DNA of 64,000 nt, taken from assembly GCA_963736355.1 (NCBI GenBank), contig CAVTOO010000002.1:558001-622000 (forward strand). Reading direction: 5' to 3'. The DNA comes from CAVTOO01 sp963736355 (GTDB lineage Bacteria > Pseudomonadota > Alphaproteobacteria > Rhizobiales > Xanthobacteraceae). Position numbers and translations under genes: made by a program. The notes beneath the pieces are model-generated. The model did not search any database and was not told the DNA's origin. It worked only from the letters and a program-made list of their open reading frames with translations. Positions 46,315-56,110 of this stretch are shown here, one piece after another. The number at the start of each line of letters is the position of its first letter. Position 1 is the stretch's first letter.

Positions 46315-47022
46315 TTAACAATTGGTGTCCATCGCGTACGACGGAACCGTCTTCAGACCGTTGCGCCCGACTTTCACGCCAACCCCAATGGGGCAGGACA
46401 CGCCGGTTCCACCGAGACCGCAATAGCCGGCCGGATTCTTGGCGAGGTACTGCTGGTGGTAGTCCTCGGCGAAATAGAACGTCGGCGCGTCGACGATCTC
46501 GGTCGTGATCGCCCTGAAGCCCTGCGCCGCGAGCGCCTTGGCGTACATCGCCTTGGACGCTGTGGCGGCCGTCTTCTGCGCCTCGCCGAACACATAGATG
46601 CCCGAGCGATACTGCGTACCGACGTCATTGCCCTGACGCATGCCCTGGGTCGGGTCGTGATTTTCCCAGAACGCCTTCAGGAGTTGCTCGTAGCTGATGC
46701 GCTTGGGATCGAACACGACCAGCACGACCTCATTATGCCCGGTGCGGCCCGAGCAAACTTCTTCGTAGGTCGGGTTGGACGTGAGGCCGCCGGCATAGCC
46801 GACTGCGGTGGCGTAAACGCCGTCGCCCAGTTCCCAGAATTTGCGCTCCGCGCCCCAGAAACAGCCGAGCCCGAACATCGCCGTCTCAAAGCCCGCCGGA
46901 TAGGGCGGCTTCAGCGCGTGGCCGTTGATGAAGTGCTTTTCGGCGGTCCGAACCGGCGTATCGCGTCCCGGCAACGCAGTCTCGCGCGTCGGCATCTCGG
47001 TCGACTTCTTCAGAAAGAACAT
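46315..47022 (-). CDS. msrA: Peptide-methionine (S)-S-oxide reductase MsrA
   Basis: This 235-residue enzyme repairs S-methionine sulfoxide. The catalytic cysteine is in FGLGCFWGAERKFW and the family block GYAGGLTSNPTYEEVCSGRTGHNEVVLV is present. The C-terminal part has CGLGGTG and SCPIG and a terminal Cys (DTNC), which are candidates for the resolving cysteines. An N-terminal extension of about 45 residues (MFFLKKSTEMPTRETALPG) is typical of alphaproteobacterial MsrA. It is transcribed away from the export gene by its own promoter. Confidence 0.94.
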   Translation of the reverse strand: MFFLKKSTEMPTRETALPGRDTPVRTAEKHFINGHALKPPYPAGFETAMFGLGCFWGAERKFWELGDGVYATAVGYAGGLTSNPTYEEVCSGRTGHNEVVLVVFDPKRISYEQLLKAFWENHDPTQGMRQGNDVGTQYRSGIYVFGEAQKTAATASKAMYAKALAAQGFRAITTEIVDAPTFYFAEDYHQQYLAKNPAGYCGLGGTGVSCPIGVGVKVGRNGLKTVPSYAMDTNC

Positions 47023-47146
47023 GTGATCTCTCCTGCTGCTTTACCTACCATATCGTATGGAACGGCGGTTGCGTTACGGCACAGCCGTCGGCTTTTGCCG
47101 CAGATCCCATCGCAATGATCACAAACGAGCGATTGAGAGGCTGTCT

Positions 47147-47467
47147 TCAGTCGCGGGCGTAACCGATCAGGCGCTTGCGGGGCCGGAACAGCAACAACAG
47201 CAAGATCCCGACGACACCCAGCACCAGCCATGTCGGCTTCTGCAGCACCGGCGCGAAAACATACGCCCAGCTCCAGGCCCCGAGATTGCTTTCGATCATG
47301 GGCTGAAAGGCGGCCAGGCTGGCCTGGTGGATATCCGACCAGGTCTGCTCAAGGCTGGTCAGGCGGGCCGTCTGGTCGGCAATCGAGCGCGCCCCGTCAT
47401 AGACGAGGAAAATGAACCCTGCCGCCAGCAATAATAGCCCGGCCAGACGAAACAGCCCGCGGATCAT
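47147..47467 (-). CDS. Small membrane protein of unknown function
   Basis: This 106-residue protein has two membrane segments, at residues 7-24 (RLAGLLLLAAGFIFLVYDG) and 75-92 (WLVLGVVGILLLLLF), joined by a soluble loop with LTSLEQTWSDIHQASLAAFQPMIE. The terminal RPRKRLIGYARD is positively charged and probably cytoplasmic. It lies upstream of msrA on the same strand with 124 bases between. I do not recognise the family. Confidence 0.7.
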   Translation of the reverse strand: MIRGLFRLAGLLLLAAGFIFLVYDGARSIADQTARLTSLEQTWSDIHQASLAAFQPMIESNLGAWSWAYVFAPVLQKPTWLVLGVVGILLLLLFRPRKRLIGYARD

Positions 47468-47550
47468 GATTCACCCTCTCCTGCCCAGCCAAATAGCGGC
47501 CCAAACGGGCAAGTTCAACCCGAAGGCGCCCCAACCCGGCACCCCAGCCG

Positions 47551-47579
47551 TTGACGCTGCCGGGGCCCCCATCTATAAG
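47551..47579 (+). promoter_or_regulatory. Sigma-70-type promoter for rpsT
   Basis: A -35 box TTGACG (47551-47556) and a -10 box TATAAG (47574-47579) are separated by exactly 17 bases; each differs from consensus in one position. Transcription would start near 47586, giving a leader of about 165 bases before the rpsT start. This is the only near-consensus promoter I find in the window. Confidence 0.75.
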
Positions 47580-47590
47580 GTCCGCCAAAT

Positions 47591-47612
47591 GGCGGCGGGT
47601 TATACCGCCGCC
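47591..47612 (+). promoter_or_regulatory. Leader hairpin in the rpsT 5' untranslated region
   Basis: An uninterrupted 8-bp stem (GGCGGCGG at 47591-47598 with CCGCCGCC at 47605-47612) closes a GTTATA loop. It begins within about six bases of the predicted start of transcription and is followed by GCTGTTCTTT, so it could act as a stabilising stem or an attenuator. Autoregulation of S20 is known in E. coli but the site here is unproven. Confidence 0.5.
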
Positions 47613-47750
47613 GCTGTTCTTTATAAGAACGGAATTCCAACAGCCAGCAAAGAGACAAGACCGATCGCCACAGCGCGGAAGGTCGCCTCCAGCTCAGGCA
47701 CCGGGCAGCAACGCTTGAACGCGTTCAGTCCGCCGAAGGATTGAGAGACA

Positions 47751-48017
47751 ATGGCTAATACGACGTCCGCCAGGAAAGCCGCCCGCAAGATTGCGAAGCG
47801 TACCGAAATCAACAAGTCCCGCCGCACGCGCGTTCGCAATTCGGTGCGCTCGGTTGAGGAAGCCATCACCAAGGGCGACCAGAAGGCAGCGCTCGCTGCG
47901 TTCAAGGCTGCGGAGCCGGATCTGATGCGCGCTGCTCAGCGTGGCATCGTCAGCAAGCAGTCGGCGAGCCGCAAGGTGTCGCGTCTGGCGCATCGCATCG
48001 CCGCACTCGGCAAATAA
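47751..48017 (+). CDS. rpsT: 30S ribosomal protein S20
   Basis: This 88-residue basic protein contains MANTTSARKAARKIAKRTEI at the start (bacterial S20 hallmark), RVRNSVRSVEEAITKGDQ and GIVSKQSASRKVSRLAHRIA. It binds 16S rRNA early in assembly. ATG 47751 follows a GAGAGA ribosome site. It has its own promoter (47551) and a strong terminator (48075-48097), so it is a single-gene transcript, positioned upstream of dnaA as in related Hyphomicrobiales. Confidence 0.98.
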   Translation: MANTTSARKAARKIAKRTEINKSRRTRVRNSVRSVEEAITKGDQKAALAAFKAAEPDLMRAAQRGIVSKQSASRKVSRLAHRIAALGK

Positions 48018-48074
48018 GTTTATGAAAATAGTTGCGGTGCGTCGGTGAGACGCTCCGCAATGCGGAACTAGGAA

Positions 48075-48097
48075 GCCCGGCAGAGCCGGGCTTTTTT
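48075..48097 (+). terminator. Rho-independent terminator of rpsT
   Basis: A perfect 7-bp stem (GCCCGGC at 48075-48081, GCCGGGC at 48085-48091) with loop AGA is followed by six T residues. It lies 58 bases after the rpsT stop. Confidence 0.93.
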
Positions 48098-48099
48098 AT

Positions 48100-49326
48100 T
48101 GCGCGCAACCAGCCACGGACGCCGCGCGATGCGCGCGCTGCTACGGAACCGAGCCAGGATATTGTCGGGTTCTAGCCAAGATCGAGCCAAGCCATTGCAG
48201 TCGTTGGCGTCACAGACCGATCGCGCACGTCGCTTGACGCAAAAGTTCATGCACCGACATTCAACCCGCATGCCGGCTGGTTATCTCGACCGCCGCCCGC
48301 CTGTGCCGTCGCGCGGGTTACCCTTGCTGATCGCGCAAGAAAAAATTCGTCGCGATAACTACTTACGCGAATAGCACCGCCGATCAGTTTGAAATCGCCC
48401 GTGATTGCGACGCGGCGTAAGAAAAAATTAAAAATTCCTGACGAGCTGTGCTTTCGCGCAACAGGTGGTGTCACCCCAACGATTCAGAGTGAAGATTCAA
48501 ACCGTTGGCATTCGGCAGGCAACCTGATGCGCGATCAACGGGCATCGTCGGCAACTGACGCGGCGATGAATTTGATTGCGCGGAAGCCGCCCTTGTGTTT
48601 CTTTCAATCGTCGCGGCGCTGAGCGAACAACGGTTCTGAAAGAGCCGACGTTGCAAAGCGGACTTGCAGATCGGATCGTTCGAAGAACGAAACATCGCAA
48701 GAGTTGGTGATGCGAGACGATGCGTGATCATACGTTCTCTCGTTCAACTGACTGCGGATTATCGGGTGTGTGGGTCGGCCGCGACCTCCACGGGTGTTAA
48801 GCAGGCCAAACTTGTCGCAAGGCAGGAACGGCATTGCTTTGCCTAAAGACGCCAGAAGGCGCGGGAGGGAATGAGGGATGTATCGAGTTTCGTCAACCAG
48901 AGTACGTTTGAATTTTGTGGGCGTTAGAGCGTAGCGCGTTGAAGCTGGATCGGTCGGTTTTGTAAGCGTCTTCCGACACCGGCAATCGGGTTCCTAAAAA
49001 TTCTGGGCGAATTGAATACACTTGTCGCACCGCGACAGGCGGGGGTACTTATGACTTAGTTTTCAGCCAATGAGCGCCGTTTGGCCTCGGGGTTTGTGAT
49101 CACCGGATCACCATTGCTGCGGCCGACGTCGCCGCCGTCCAACTGGTTCCCCCAAAGTACCTAGGCCCGTCCATCGGCGGGCAGCTCCAACATCACCAGC
49201 AAGGGCTTCCGGCGCATCGGCGTCCGATAAGCCGTCAGCAAATATCGTGATCAACATTTTTTCGGCGTGTCGATGAAAGACCGCCATTGATGCCGACCTC
49301 TGGCATCGAATTTGGAATGAACTGCA
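48100..49326. other. 1.2 kb gene-free interval before dnaA (possible dnaA control region or origin)
   Basis: No open frame here has the composition or motifs of a real protein. The stretch is less GC-rich than its surroundings, with A/T-rich patches (for example GAAAAAATTAAAAATTCC at about 48421). Two GATTC sites (GANTC, the CcrM methylation target) lie close together at about 48481-48497. I found no TTATNCACA-type DnaA box by eye, and relatives usually place oriC near hemE, so origin function is only a possibility. The region should hold the dnaA promoter. Confidence 0.5.
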
Positions 49327-50749
49327 ATGGAACATCATCAAAACGAAATCTGGTCGCGCGTGAAGGCTCGTCTGCGGGCGAATGTCGGCGAAGCCGTCTA
49401 TTCAAGCTGGTTCGCAAGCATGGAGCTTGAAGCGGTCGATGGTGACGCGGTGCGCGTGTCGGTTCCGACGCGTTTTCTCAAGAGCTGGGTCTCTACGCAT
49501 TATAGTGACCGCGTGCTCACCTGCTGGCAGGCTGAGGAAGAAGCGATCAGCCGCGTCGAGCTGACTGTCCGTACCGCCGTGCGCGCGACCGCGATCACCA
49601 AGGACAAGCGCCCCGTGACCGGCGACTCCAAGGTCGAGCCGCGCGAAATGCCGAAGATGAGGGGCAACGGTCAGTTCGCGTCGGCCGGTGTCCATGACCA
49701 GCTCGGCGGCTCGCCGCTCGATCAGCGGCTGACCTTCGAGACATTCGTTGTCGGCCGCTCCAACACCCTGGCGCACGCGGCGGCCAAGCAGGTCGTCGAT
49801 GGACGGCGCGGCGATGCCGTCATGTTCAACCCGCTCTATATCCATGCGGGCGTCGGGCTGGGCAAAACACATCTGCTTCAGGCGGTGACGTGGGCCGGCA
49901 ATGCGGCCCCCGATCGCAAGGCAATGTATCTGACGGCCGAGAAGTTCATGTACGGCTTCGTCGCAGCGCTGAAGAACCAGACAGCGCTGGCCTTCAAGGA
50001 AGCGCTCCGCGGCATCGACATCCTCGTGATCGACGATCTTCAGTTCCTGCAGGGCAAGACCACGCAGGCGGAATTCTGCCACACGCTCAACGCTCTCATC
50101 GACGCCGGCCGCCAGGTGGTGATCGCGGCCGACCGTCCGCCCTCGGATCTCGAAAGCCTCGACGACCGCGTCCGCTCGCGTCTGGCCGGCGGCCTCGTGG
50201 TCGAGATGGGTTCGCTCGGCGAAGAACTGCGGCTTGAGATTCTCAAGAGTTCGCGTCGCCGCCGCCCGCCAGCATCACGCCGATTTCGATGTGCCGCTGC
50301 CGGTGCTTGAATTCCTGGCCAACGCCATCACGCATAATGGCCGCGATCTCGAGGGCGCGATCAACAAGCTGCTGGCGCACAGCAAATTGTCGAACACGCC
50401 CGTCACGCTGGAGATGGTCGAGCGCGAAATCCGCGACCTGATCCGTCCGCAGGAACCCAAGCGCGTCAAGATCGAGGACATTCAGCGCATCGTGGCGCGG
50501 CAATACAACGTCAGCCGGTCCGACCTCTTGTCGTCGCGGCGCACCGCCAATGTGGTGCGGCCCCGTCAGGTTGCGATGTATCTGGCCAAGACCCTGACGC
50601 TGCGCTCCCTGCCGGAGATCGGGCGCCGGTTCGGCGGCCGCGATCACACGACCGTCCTGCATGCCGTGCGCAAGATCGAGGCTCTGCAGACGAATGACGC
50701 GGCGCTCGCCAGCGAAATCGACGCCCTCAAGCGCCAGCTTCAGGACTAA
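49327..50749 (+). CDS. dnaA: Chromosomal replication initiator DnaA (one frameshift)
   Basis: DnaA binds the origin and loads the helicase. The N-terminal domain (MEHHQNEIWSRVKARLRANV) is followed by AAA+ domain with Walker A GVGLGKTHLL and Walker B DILVIDDLQFLQGK. The C-terminal DNA-binding domain has the signature GGRDHTTVLHAVRKIE. The AAA+ lid and DNA-binding parts are in a second frame; the break is at about 50250, where AAGAGTTCGCG has one extra T. Correcting gives about 473 residues, the normal size. Since the gene is essential the shift cannot be real in a living cell. Confidence 0.95.
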
Positions 50750-50944
50750 TTGGAACGCCTCAACTGCCGTTAATATGGGCTGGGGGAAATACCCCCGGAA
50801 CCGGCCGGCAGGCTTGCGAAAAGCGGCTATCCACGGCACCCTGACGACCCCCGGCGGCAGGCCATTTGGCCGCTTCCGGCGGCCTGTCCGCGGCGTCCGG
50901 CCGTGCGGCATTCTCCGAGGGGATGGCAAGGGGCGAGTAGAGTC

Positions 50945-52063
50945 ATGAAGGTCACGGTCGAGCGCGCGCAGCTTCTGAAATCGCTGGGCCATGTCCATCG
51001 CGTCGTCGAACGGCGCAACACCATCCCTATTCTCGGCAACGTGCTGATCCGGGGCGAGAACGCCAGGCTCAGCCTCAAGGCGACCGACCTCGATCTCGAG
51101 GTCACCGAAACGCTTGCGGCCGAAGTGTCCCTTGGCGCCTCCACCACCGTGCCGGCGCATATGCTCTACGACATCGTGCGCAAGTTGCCCGACGGCTCGC
51201 AGATCGTGCTGGAAGCCTCCGGCGACCGCGCCGTGCTCGCCATCCGCGCCGGGCGTTCGCGCTTCACCCTGCAGACGCTGCCGGAAAGCGATTTCCCCGA
51301 CCTCGCCGCCGGCGACATGACGCATTCCTTCAAGGTCGCCGCCGCCGATCTGAAGCGCCTGATCGATCGCACGCAGTTCGCGATCTCGACCGAGGAAACG
51401 CGCTACTACCTCAACGGCATTTATCTGCACGCGGCTGGAACCGCGAAGGCCGCGACGCTGCGTGCGGTCGCCACCGACGGACATCGCCTGGCGCAGGTCG
51501 AATTGCCGTTGCCGAAGGGCGCAGACGGCATGCCCGGCGTCATCGTACCGCGCAAGACCGTCGGCGAAGTGCAGCGCCTGATCGAGGATTCCGAGGCCGA
51601 AATCGGCATCGAATTGTCGCAGACGAAAATCCGCTTCACCATCGGCGATGTCGTGCTCACCTCGAAGCTGATCGACGGCACCTTCCCCGATTATGGTCGC
51701 GTGATCCCGGCCAACAACGATAAGACGCTCATCGTCGACAAGAAAGACTTCGAGGCCGCCGTCGATCGCGTCTCCACCATTTCGAGCGAGCGCGGCCGGG
51801 CCGTGAAGCTCGCACTGTCACCCGGCAAGCTTGTTCTGTCGGTGACCAATCCGGATTCCGGTAGCGCGACCGAAGAATTGGAAGTCGATTACGCCGCCGA
51901 ACCGCTCGATATCGGTTTCAACTCGCGCTATCTGCTCGACATCGCCTCGCAGATCGATGGCGAGACAGCCGTGCTCAAGCTCGCCGATCCGGGCTCGCCG
52001 ACGCTGATCCAGGACAAGGCCACGCAGGACGCGCTTTACGTCCTGATGCCGATGCGGGTTTGA
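50945..52063 (+). CDS. dnaN: DNA polymerase III beta subunit (sliding clamp)
   Basis: The protein has 372 residues from ATG 50945 (MKVTVERAQLLKSLGHVHRV). Three clamp domains are present: VVERRNTIPILGNVLI in the first, LKRLIDRTQFAISTEETRYYLNGIY in the second and the C-terminal YVLMPMRV that ends nearly all DnaN proteins. The frame is intact. It follows dnaA after 195 bases that hold no gene, and recF follows after 126 bases. Confidence 0.97.
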   Translation: MKVTVERAQLLKSLGHVHRVVERRNTIPILGNVLIRGENARLSLKATDLDLEVTETLAAEVSLGASTTVPAHMLYDIVRKLPDGSQIVLEASGDRAVLAIRAGRSRFTLQTLPESDFPDLAAGDMTHSFKVAAADLKRLIDRTQFAISTEETRYYLNGIYLHAAGTAKAATLRAVATDGHRLAQVELPLPKGADGMPGVIVPRKTVGEVQRLIEDSEAEIGIELSQTKIRFTIGDVVLTSKLIDGTFPDYGRVIPANNDKTLIVDKKDFEAAVDRVSTISSERGRAVKLALSPGKLVLSVTNPDSGSATEELEVDYAAEPLDIGFNSRYLLDIASQIDGETAVLKLADPGSPTLIQDKATQDALYVLMPMRV

Positions 52064-52089
52064 GAAACGTCGCTCGTTTGAGCCAGACC

Positions 52090-52174
52090 CTCATGGTGAG
52101 GAGCGCGTAGCGCGTCTCGAGCCATTGAGGCCTCATCCTTCGAGACGCCGCTTGCGCGGCTCCTCAGGATGAGG
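52090..52174. repeat. RHZ-like palindromic repeat between dnaN and recF
   Basis: The first half TCATGGTGAGGAGCGCGTAGCGCGTCTCGA and the second half CCTCATCCTTCGAGACGCCGCTTGCGCGGCTCC..GGATGAGG form two nested hairpins. The core CCTTCGAGACGCCGC..GGCTCCTCAGGATGAGG recurs in inverted form at 62131-62173 and in part at 58270-58297 and 59079-59097. It lies 16 bases before the recF start, so it could affect its expression. Confidence 0.85.
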
Positions 52175-52189
52175 AACGAAGGTCCTGTT

Positions 52190-53437
52190 ATGGCCCTGCC
52201 CGTCCGCATCAACCGCATTGCGCTGACGCATTTCCGCTCCTACCGCAGCATGAGCATTGCGGCGGACGGCGATCTCGTTGTGCTGGTCGGCGCCAATGGC
52301 GCCGGCAAAACCAATCTGCTTGAAGCGCTGTCGTTCCTGACGCCGGGCCGGGGCTTGCGCCGCGCGACGCTGGAAGACGTCGCCGACAATCAGGGCGACG
52401 GCTCCTGGGCCGTCTCGGCGGAAGTCGAAGGCGCACTGGGTCTGGCGACGCTCGGCACCGGCATCGAGCCGCCGGTTGAAGGCGCGAGCATCACGCGCAA
52501 ATACCGCATCGACCGCGAGAGCGTCGCATCCCCGTCCGCCTTCGGCGACCATCTGCGGATGGTGTGGCTGACGCCGACGATGGATGGATTGTTTCTCGGG
52601 CCTGCCTCTGAACGCCGGCGCTTTCTCGATCGTCTGGTGCTCGCGATCGACTCAGAACACACCGGCCGCGCCTCGGCGCTGGAGCGTTCGCTGCGCTCGC
52701 GCAATCGTCTGCTCGAAGAGCCGCGCCCCGATCCGCATTGGCTCAGCGCCATCGAACATGAAACTGCCGAACTCGCGATTGCGGTCGGCGCGATGCGCGC
52801 GGAAACCGTGAAGCGATTGCAGGGCGCGATTGCAGCACGCGCTGCGACATCGGCGTTTCCCACGGCAACGCTTGCGCTCGATGGCTGGATTGAAAACGCG
52901 CTGCTGAGCGAGCCTGCAAGACAAGTGGAAGATCGCTATCGCGAGAAGCTGCGCGAAAACCGCGTGAGCGACGCGGCTGCCGGGCGAACATTGGACGGCG
53001 TGCATCTGACGGATCTGCTGGTCGGTTACGCGCCGAAATCCATTGCTGCGCGCGATGCATCAACCGGCGAACAGAAAGCGCTGCTGATCGGATTGGTGAT
53101 CGCGCATGCGGGGCTGGTCGCGGAAATGACTGGTATCACGCCGCTTCTGTTGCTCGACGAAGTGGTGGCGCATCTCGATCCCGGCCGCAGAAATTCGTTA
53201 TTCGACGAACTGAAAAAGCTTGGCGCGCAGGTGTGGATGACGGGTGCGGATGCCGCGCAATTTGCAAGCATCGAACATCACGCGTGCGTGCTGGAAGTCG
53301 CATCCGGAACGGTGAAAAAACGAAAGCGCGTAAAAAGCCAAAAAACCGGCCCCGAAAATTGGGTGTTTTTGGGCGGTTTGAAGCTTTCAGAATCAGTGAA
53401 TTTCAAAGCCTCGAAAAAGCGCTTTTCAGGCCCTTGA
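52190..53437 (+). CDS. recF: DNA replication and repair protein RecF
   Basis: This SMC-like ATPase loads RecA at gaps with RecOR. ATG 52190 (MALPVRINRIALTHFRSYRS) is chosen over 52169 because the upstream codons belong to a repeat. Walker A is GANGAGKTNLLEAL, the signature STGEQKALLIGLV and Walker B LLLLDEVVAHLDPGRR. Family members are about 380 residues; this one has 415, with an unusual C-terminal tail of about 40 residues (basic KKRKRVKSQ, then ENWVFLGGLKLSESVNFKAS). The tail may reflect a late frameshift. Confidence 0.93.
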   Translation: MALPVRINRIALTHFRSYRSMSIAADGDLVVLVGANGAGKTNLLEALSFLTPGRGLRRATLEDVADNQGDGSWAVSAEVEGALGLATLGTGIEPPVEGASITRKYRIDRESVASPSAFGDHLRMVWLTPTMDGLFLGPASERRRFLDRLVLAIDSEHTGRASALERSLRSRNRLLEEPRPDPHWLSAIEHETAELAIAVGAMRAETVKRLQGAIAARAATSAFPTATLALDGWIENALLSEPARQVEDRYREKLRENRVSDAAAGRTLDGVHLTDLLVGYAPKSIAARDASTGEQKALLIGLVIAHAGLVAEMTGITPLLLLDEVVAHLDPGRRNSLFDELKKLGAQVWMTGADAAQFASIEHHACVLEVASGTVKKRKRVKSQKTGPENWVFLGGLKLSESVNFKASKKRFSGP

Positions 53438-53626
53438 AAAACGCAAAATAGCATCATATTTTCAACAGCATACGATGCATCACTTTATGCTGTACGTGCA
53501 TGGGCTTTTCATGCGAAAAATGACAACTGATTTGCGTCGCTGAAGGACCGCTTCAAAGCCGCCCTCCAAGCACCCGTTTCAACCCTCGATGTCCGCGCGC
53601 TTCTAGTCGCAGTGAAGGCTACCCCC

Positions 53627-56100
53627 ATGACCGAACCGGCCCGTCAGACGGTCGTTCCTCCCGCCCCTGAAGCCACCGCCATGCAGCCCGAATACGGCGC
53701 GGAATCGATCAAGGTGCTGAAGGGCCTGGATGCCGTGCGCAAGCGGCCGGGCATGTATATCGGCGACACCGACGACGGCTCCGGCCTGCACCACATGGTC
53801 TATGAGGTGGTCGACAACGCCATCGACGAGGCGCTCGCAGGCCACGCCAAGCAGGTCTCGGTGACGCTGAACCCGGACGGCTCGGTGACGGTGCGCGACG
53901 ACGGGCGCGGCATCCCGACCGACATCCACAAGGGCGAAGGCATCTCGGCGGCCGAGGTCATCATGACCCAGCTCCATGCCGGCGGTAAATTCGACCAGAA
54001 CTCCTACAAGGTCTCCGGCGGCCTCCACGGCGTCGGCGTCTCGGTGGTCAATGCCCTTTCAAGCTCGCTGAAGCTGCGCATCTGGCGCAACGGCAAGGAG
54101 CACGCCATGGAATTCCGCCATGGCGACGCGGTCGCCCCGCTCGCGGTGGTCGGCGACGCCCCCGACGGCAAGCGCGGCACGGAAGTGACGTTTTTGCCCT
54201 CGACCGAAACCTTCACGATGATCGAGTTCGATTTCGCCACGCTCGAACATCGCCTGCGCGAACTGGCGTTTCTCAATTCCGGCGTCTACATCGTGCTGTC
54301 CGACATGCGCCACGCGGTCGAGAAGCGCGAAGAACTGCACTATGACGGCGGCATCGAAGCGTTCGTCAAATATCTCGACCGCAACAAGCAGGCCGGCATT
54401 CCCAACCCGATCTCGATCCGCACCGAACTGAACGGCATCGGCGTCGAAGCGGCACTGTGGTGGAACGACAGCTACCACGAGAACGTGCTGTGCTTTACCA
54501 ACAACATCCCGCAGCGCGACGGCGGCACGCATCTCGCCGGTTTCCGCGGCGCGCTGACGCGCCAGGTGACGGGCTACGCGGAATCCAGCGGCATTCTCAA
54601 GCGCGAGAAGGTGGCGCTGACCGGCGACGATTGCCGCGAAGGCCTGACCGCCGTGCTCTCGGTGAAAGTGCCCGACCCGAAGTTCTCGTCGCAGACGAAG
54701 GACAAGCTGGTGTCGTCCGAAGTGCGCCCGGTGGTGGAGAACGCCATCAACGCCGCACTCGCCTCGTGGTTCGAGGAGCACCCGACCGAGGCCAAGGCCA
54801 TCGTCGCCAAGGTGATCCAGGCGGCCGCCGCCCGCGAAGCCGCGCGCAAGGCGCGCGAACTGACCCGCAAGAATCCGCTCGAGTGTCTCCTCGCTGCCCG
54901 GCAAGCTCGCCGACTGCCAGGAAAAGGACCCGGCCAAGTCCGAGCTGTTCATCGTCGAGGGTGACTCCGCCGGCGGCTCCGCCAAGCAGGGCCGCAACCG
55001 CGAATTCCAGGCCGTGCTGCCGCTGCGCGGCAAGATCCTGAACGTCGAGCGCGCCCGCTTCGACAAGATGCTGGGCTCCGAGCAGATCGGCACGCTGATC
55101 ACTGCATTGGGCACCGGCATCGGCCGCGACGATTTCGACCTCAACAAGCTGCGCTATCACAAGATCATCGTGATGACCGACGCCGACGTCGACGGCGCGC
55201 ATATTCGCACGCTGCTTGCTGACGTTCTTCTTCCGCCAGATGCCGTCGCTGATCGAGGCGGGCTACCTCTATATCGCGCAGCCGCCGCTCTACAAGGTGA
55301 CGCGCGGCAAGTCCGAGCAATACCTCAAGGACGAGCGCACGCTGGAAGATTACCTGATCGAGACCGGCCTCGACGACACCACGCTGCTGCTCGCCTCCGG
55401 CGAAGTGCGCGCCGGCGCCGATCTGCTGCTGCAGGTGGAAGAGGCGCGCTCGGTGCGCGCCGTGCTCAACGGACTGCACCCGCGCTACAACCAATCCGTG
55501 ATCGAGCAGGCGGCGATTGCCGGCGTGCTGCGCCCGTCCATCACCTCCGACCTCGCGACCGCCAATGAAGCGGCGGCCTACATCGCCCGCCGGCTCGACT
55601 CCCTCGCCGACGAGATCGAGCGCGGCTGGGTCGGCACCTTCACCGAGGGCGAAGGCTTCTCGTTCGAGCGCACGGTGCGCGGCGTGAAGGATGTCGCCGT
55701 GATCGACCAGGCGCTGCTCGGCTCCGCCGACGCGCGCAAGCTCGACGAATACGCGACCCGCCTGCAGGAGGCCTATCCGCGCCCCGGCACGCTGCGCCGC
55801 AAGGATATCGAGACGGCCATCTACGGCCCGGTGTCGCTGTTCGAGGCGATCACCGATGTCGGCCGCAAGGGCCTGACGCTGCAGCGCTACAAAGGCCTCG
55901 GCGAAATGAACCCCGGCCAGCTGTGGGAGACGACGCTCGACACCAATGCGCGCACGCTGTTGCAGGTGAAGGTCAAGGAAGTGGACGAAGCCGACGACCT
56001 GTTCACCAAGCTGATGGGCGACGTGGTGGAGCCGCGCCGCGAGTTCATTCAGGACAACGCGCTGGCGGCGAGTCGTGGATGTGTGATCGAGACGCAATAG
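53627..56100 (+). CDS. gyrB: DNA gyrase subunit B (two frameshifts)
   Basis: GyrB supplies the ATPase and TOPRIM parts of gyrase. The GHKL ATPase has EVVDNAIDEAL, DDGRGIP and GGLHGVGVSVV; the TOPRIM domain has EGDSAGGSAKQGRNR and DADVDGAHIRT; the C-terminal end is FIQDNALAA. The gene lies in three frames with breaks at about 54887 (GTGTCTCCTCGC) and 55217 (CTGCTTGCTGAC), one extra base in each. Correcting both gives about 823 residues, a normal length. ATG 53627 is preferred to GTG 53612. Both shifts fall in an essential gene, so sequence error is the likely cause. Confidence 0.95.
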
Positions 56101-56110
56101 GTGTTCCGCT

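Noticed and set aside
48100..49326. Small frames before dnaA (for example 48099-48374 and 48389-48622)
   Set aside because: No ribosome site, no recognisable domain and Arg/Ser-rich composition; I treat the interval as non-coding.
50821..50830. DnaA-box-like GCTATCCACGG between dnaA and dnaN
   Set aside because: It differs from TTATNCACA at several positions and stands alone.
55165..56097. 310-residue minus-strand frame opposite gyrB
   Set aside because: Mirror of the TOPRIM/C-terminal coding sequence, which has the conserved gyrase motifs.
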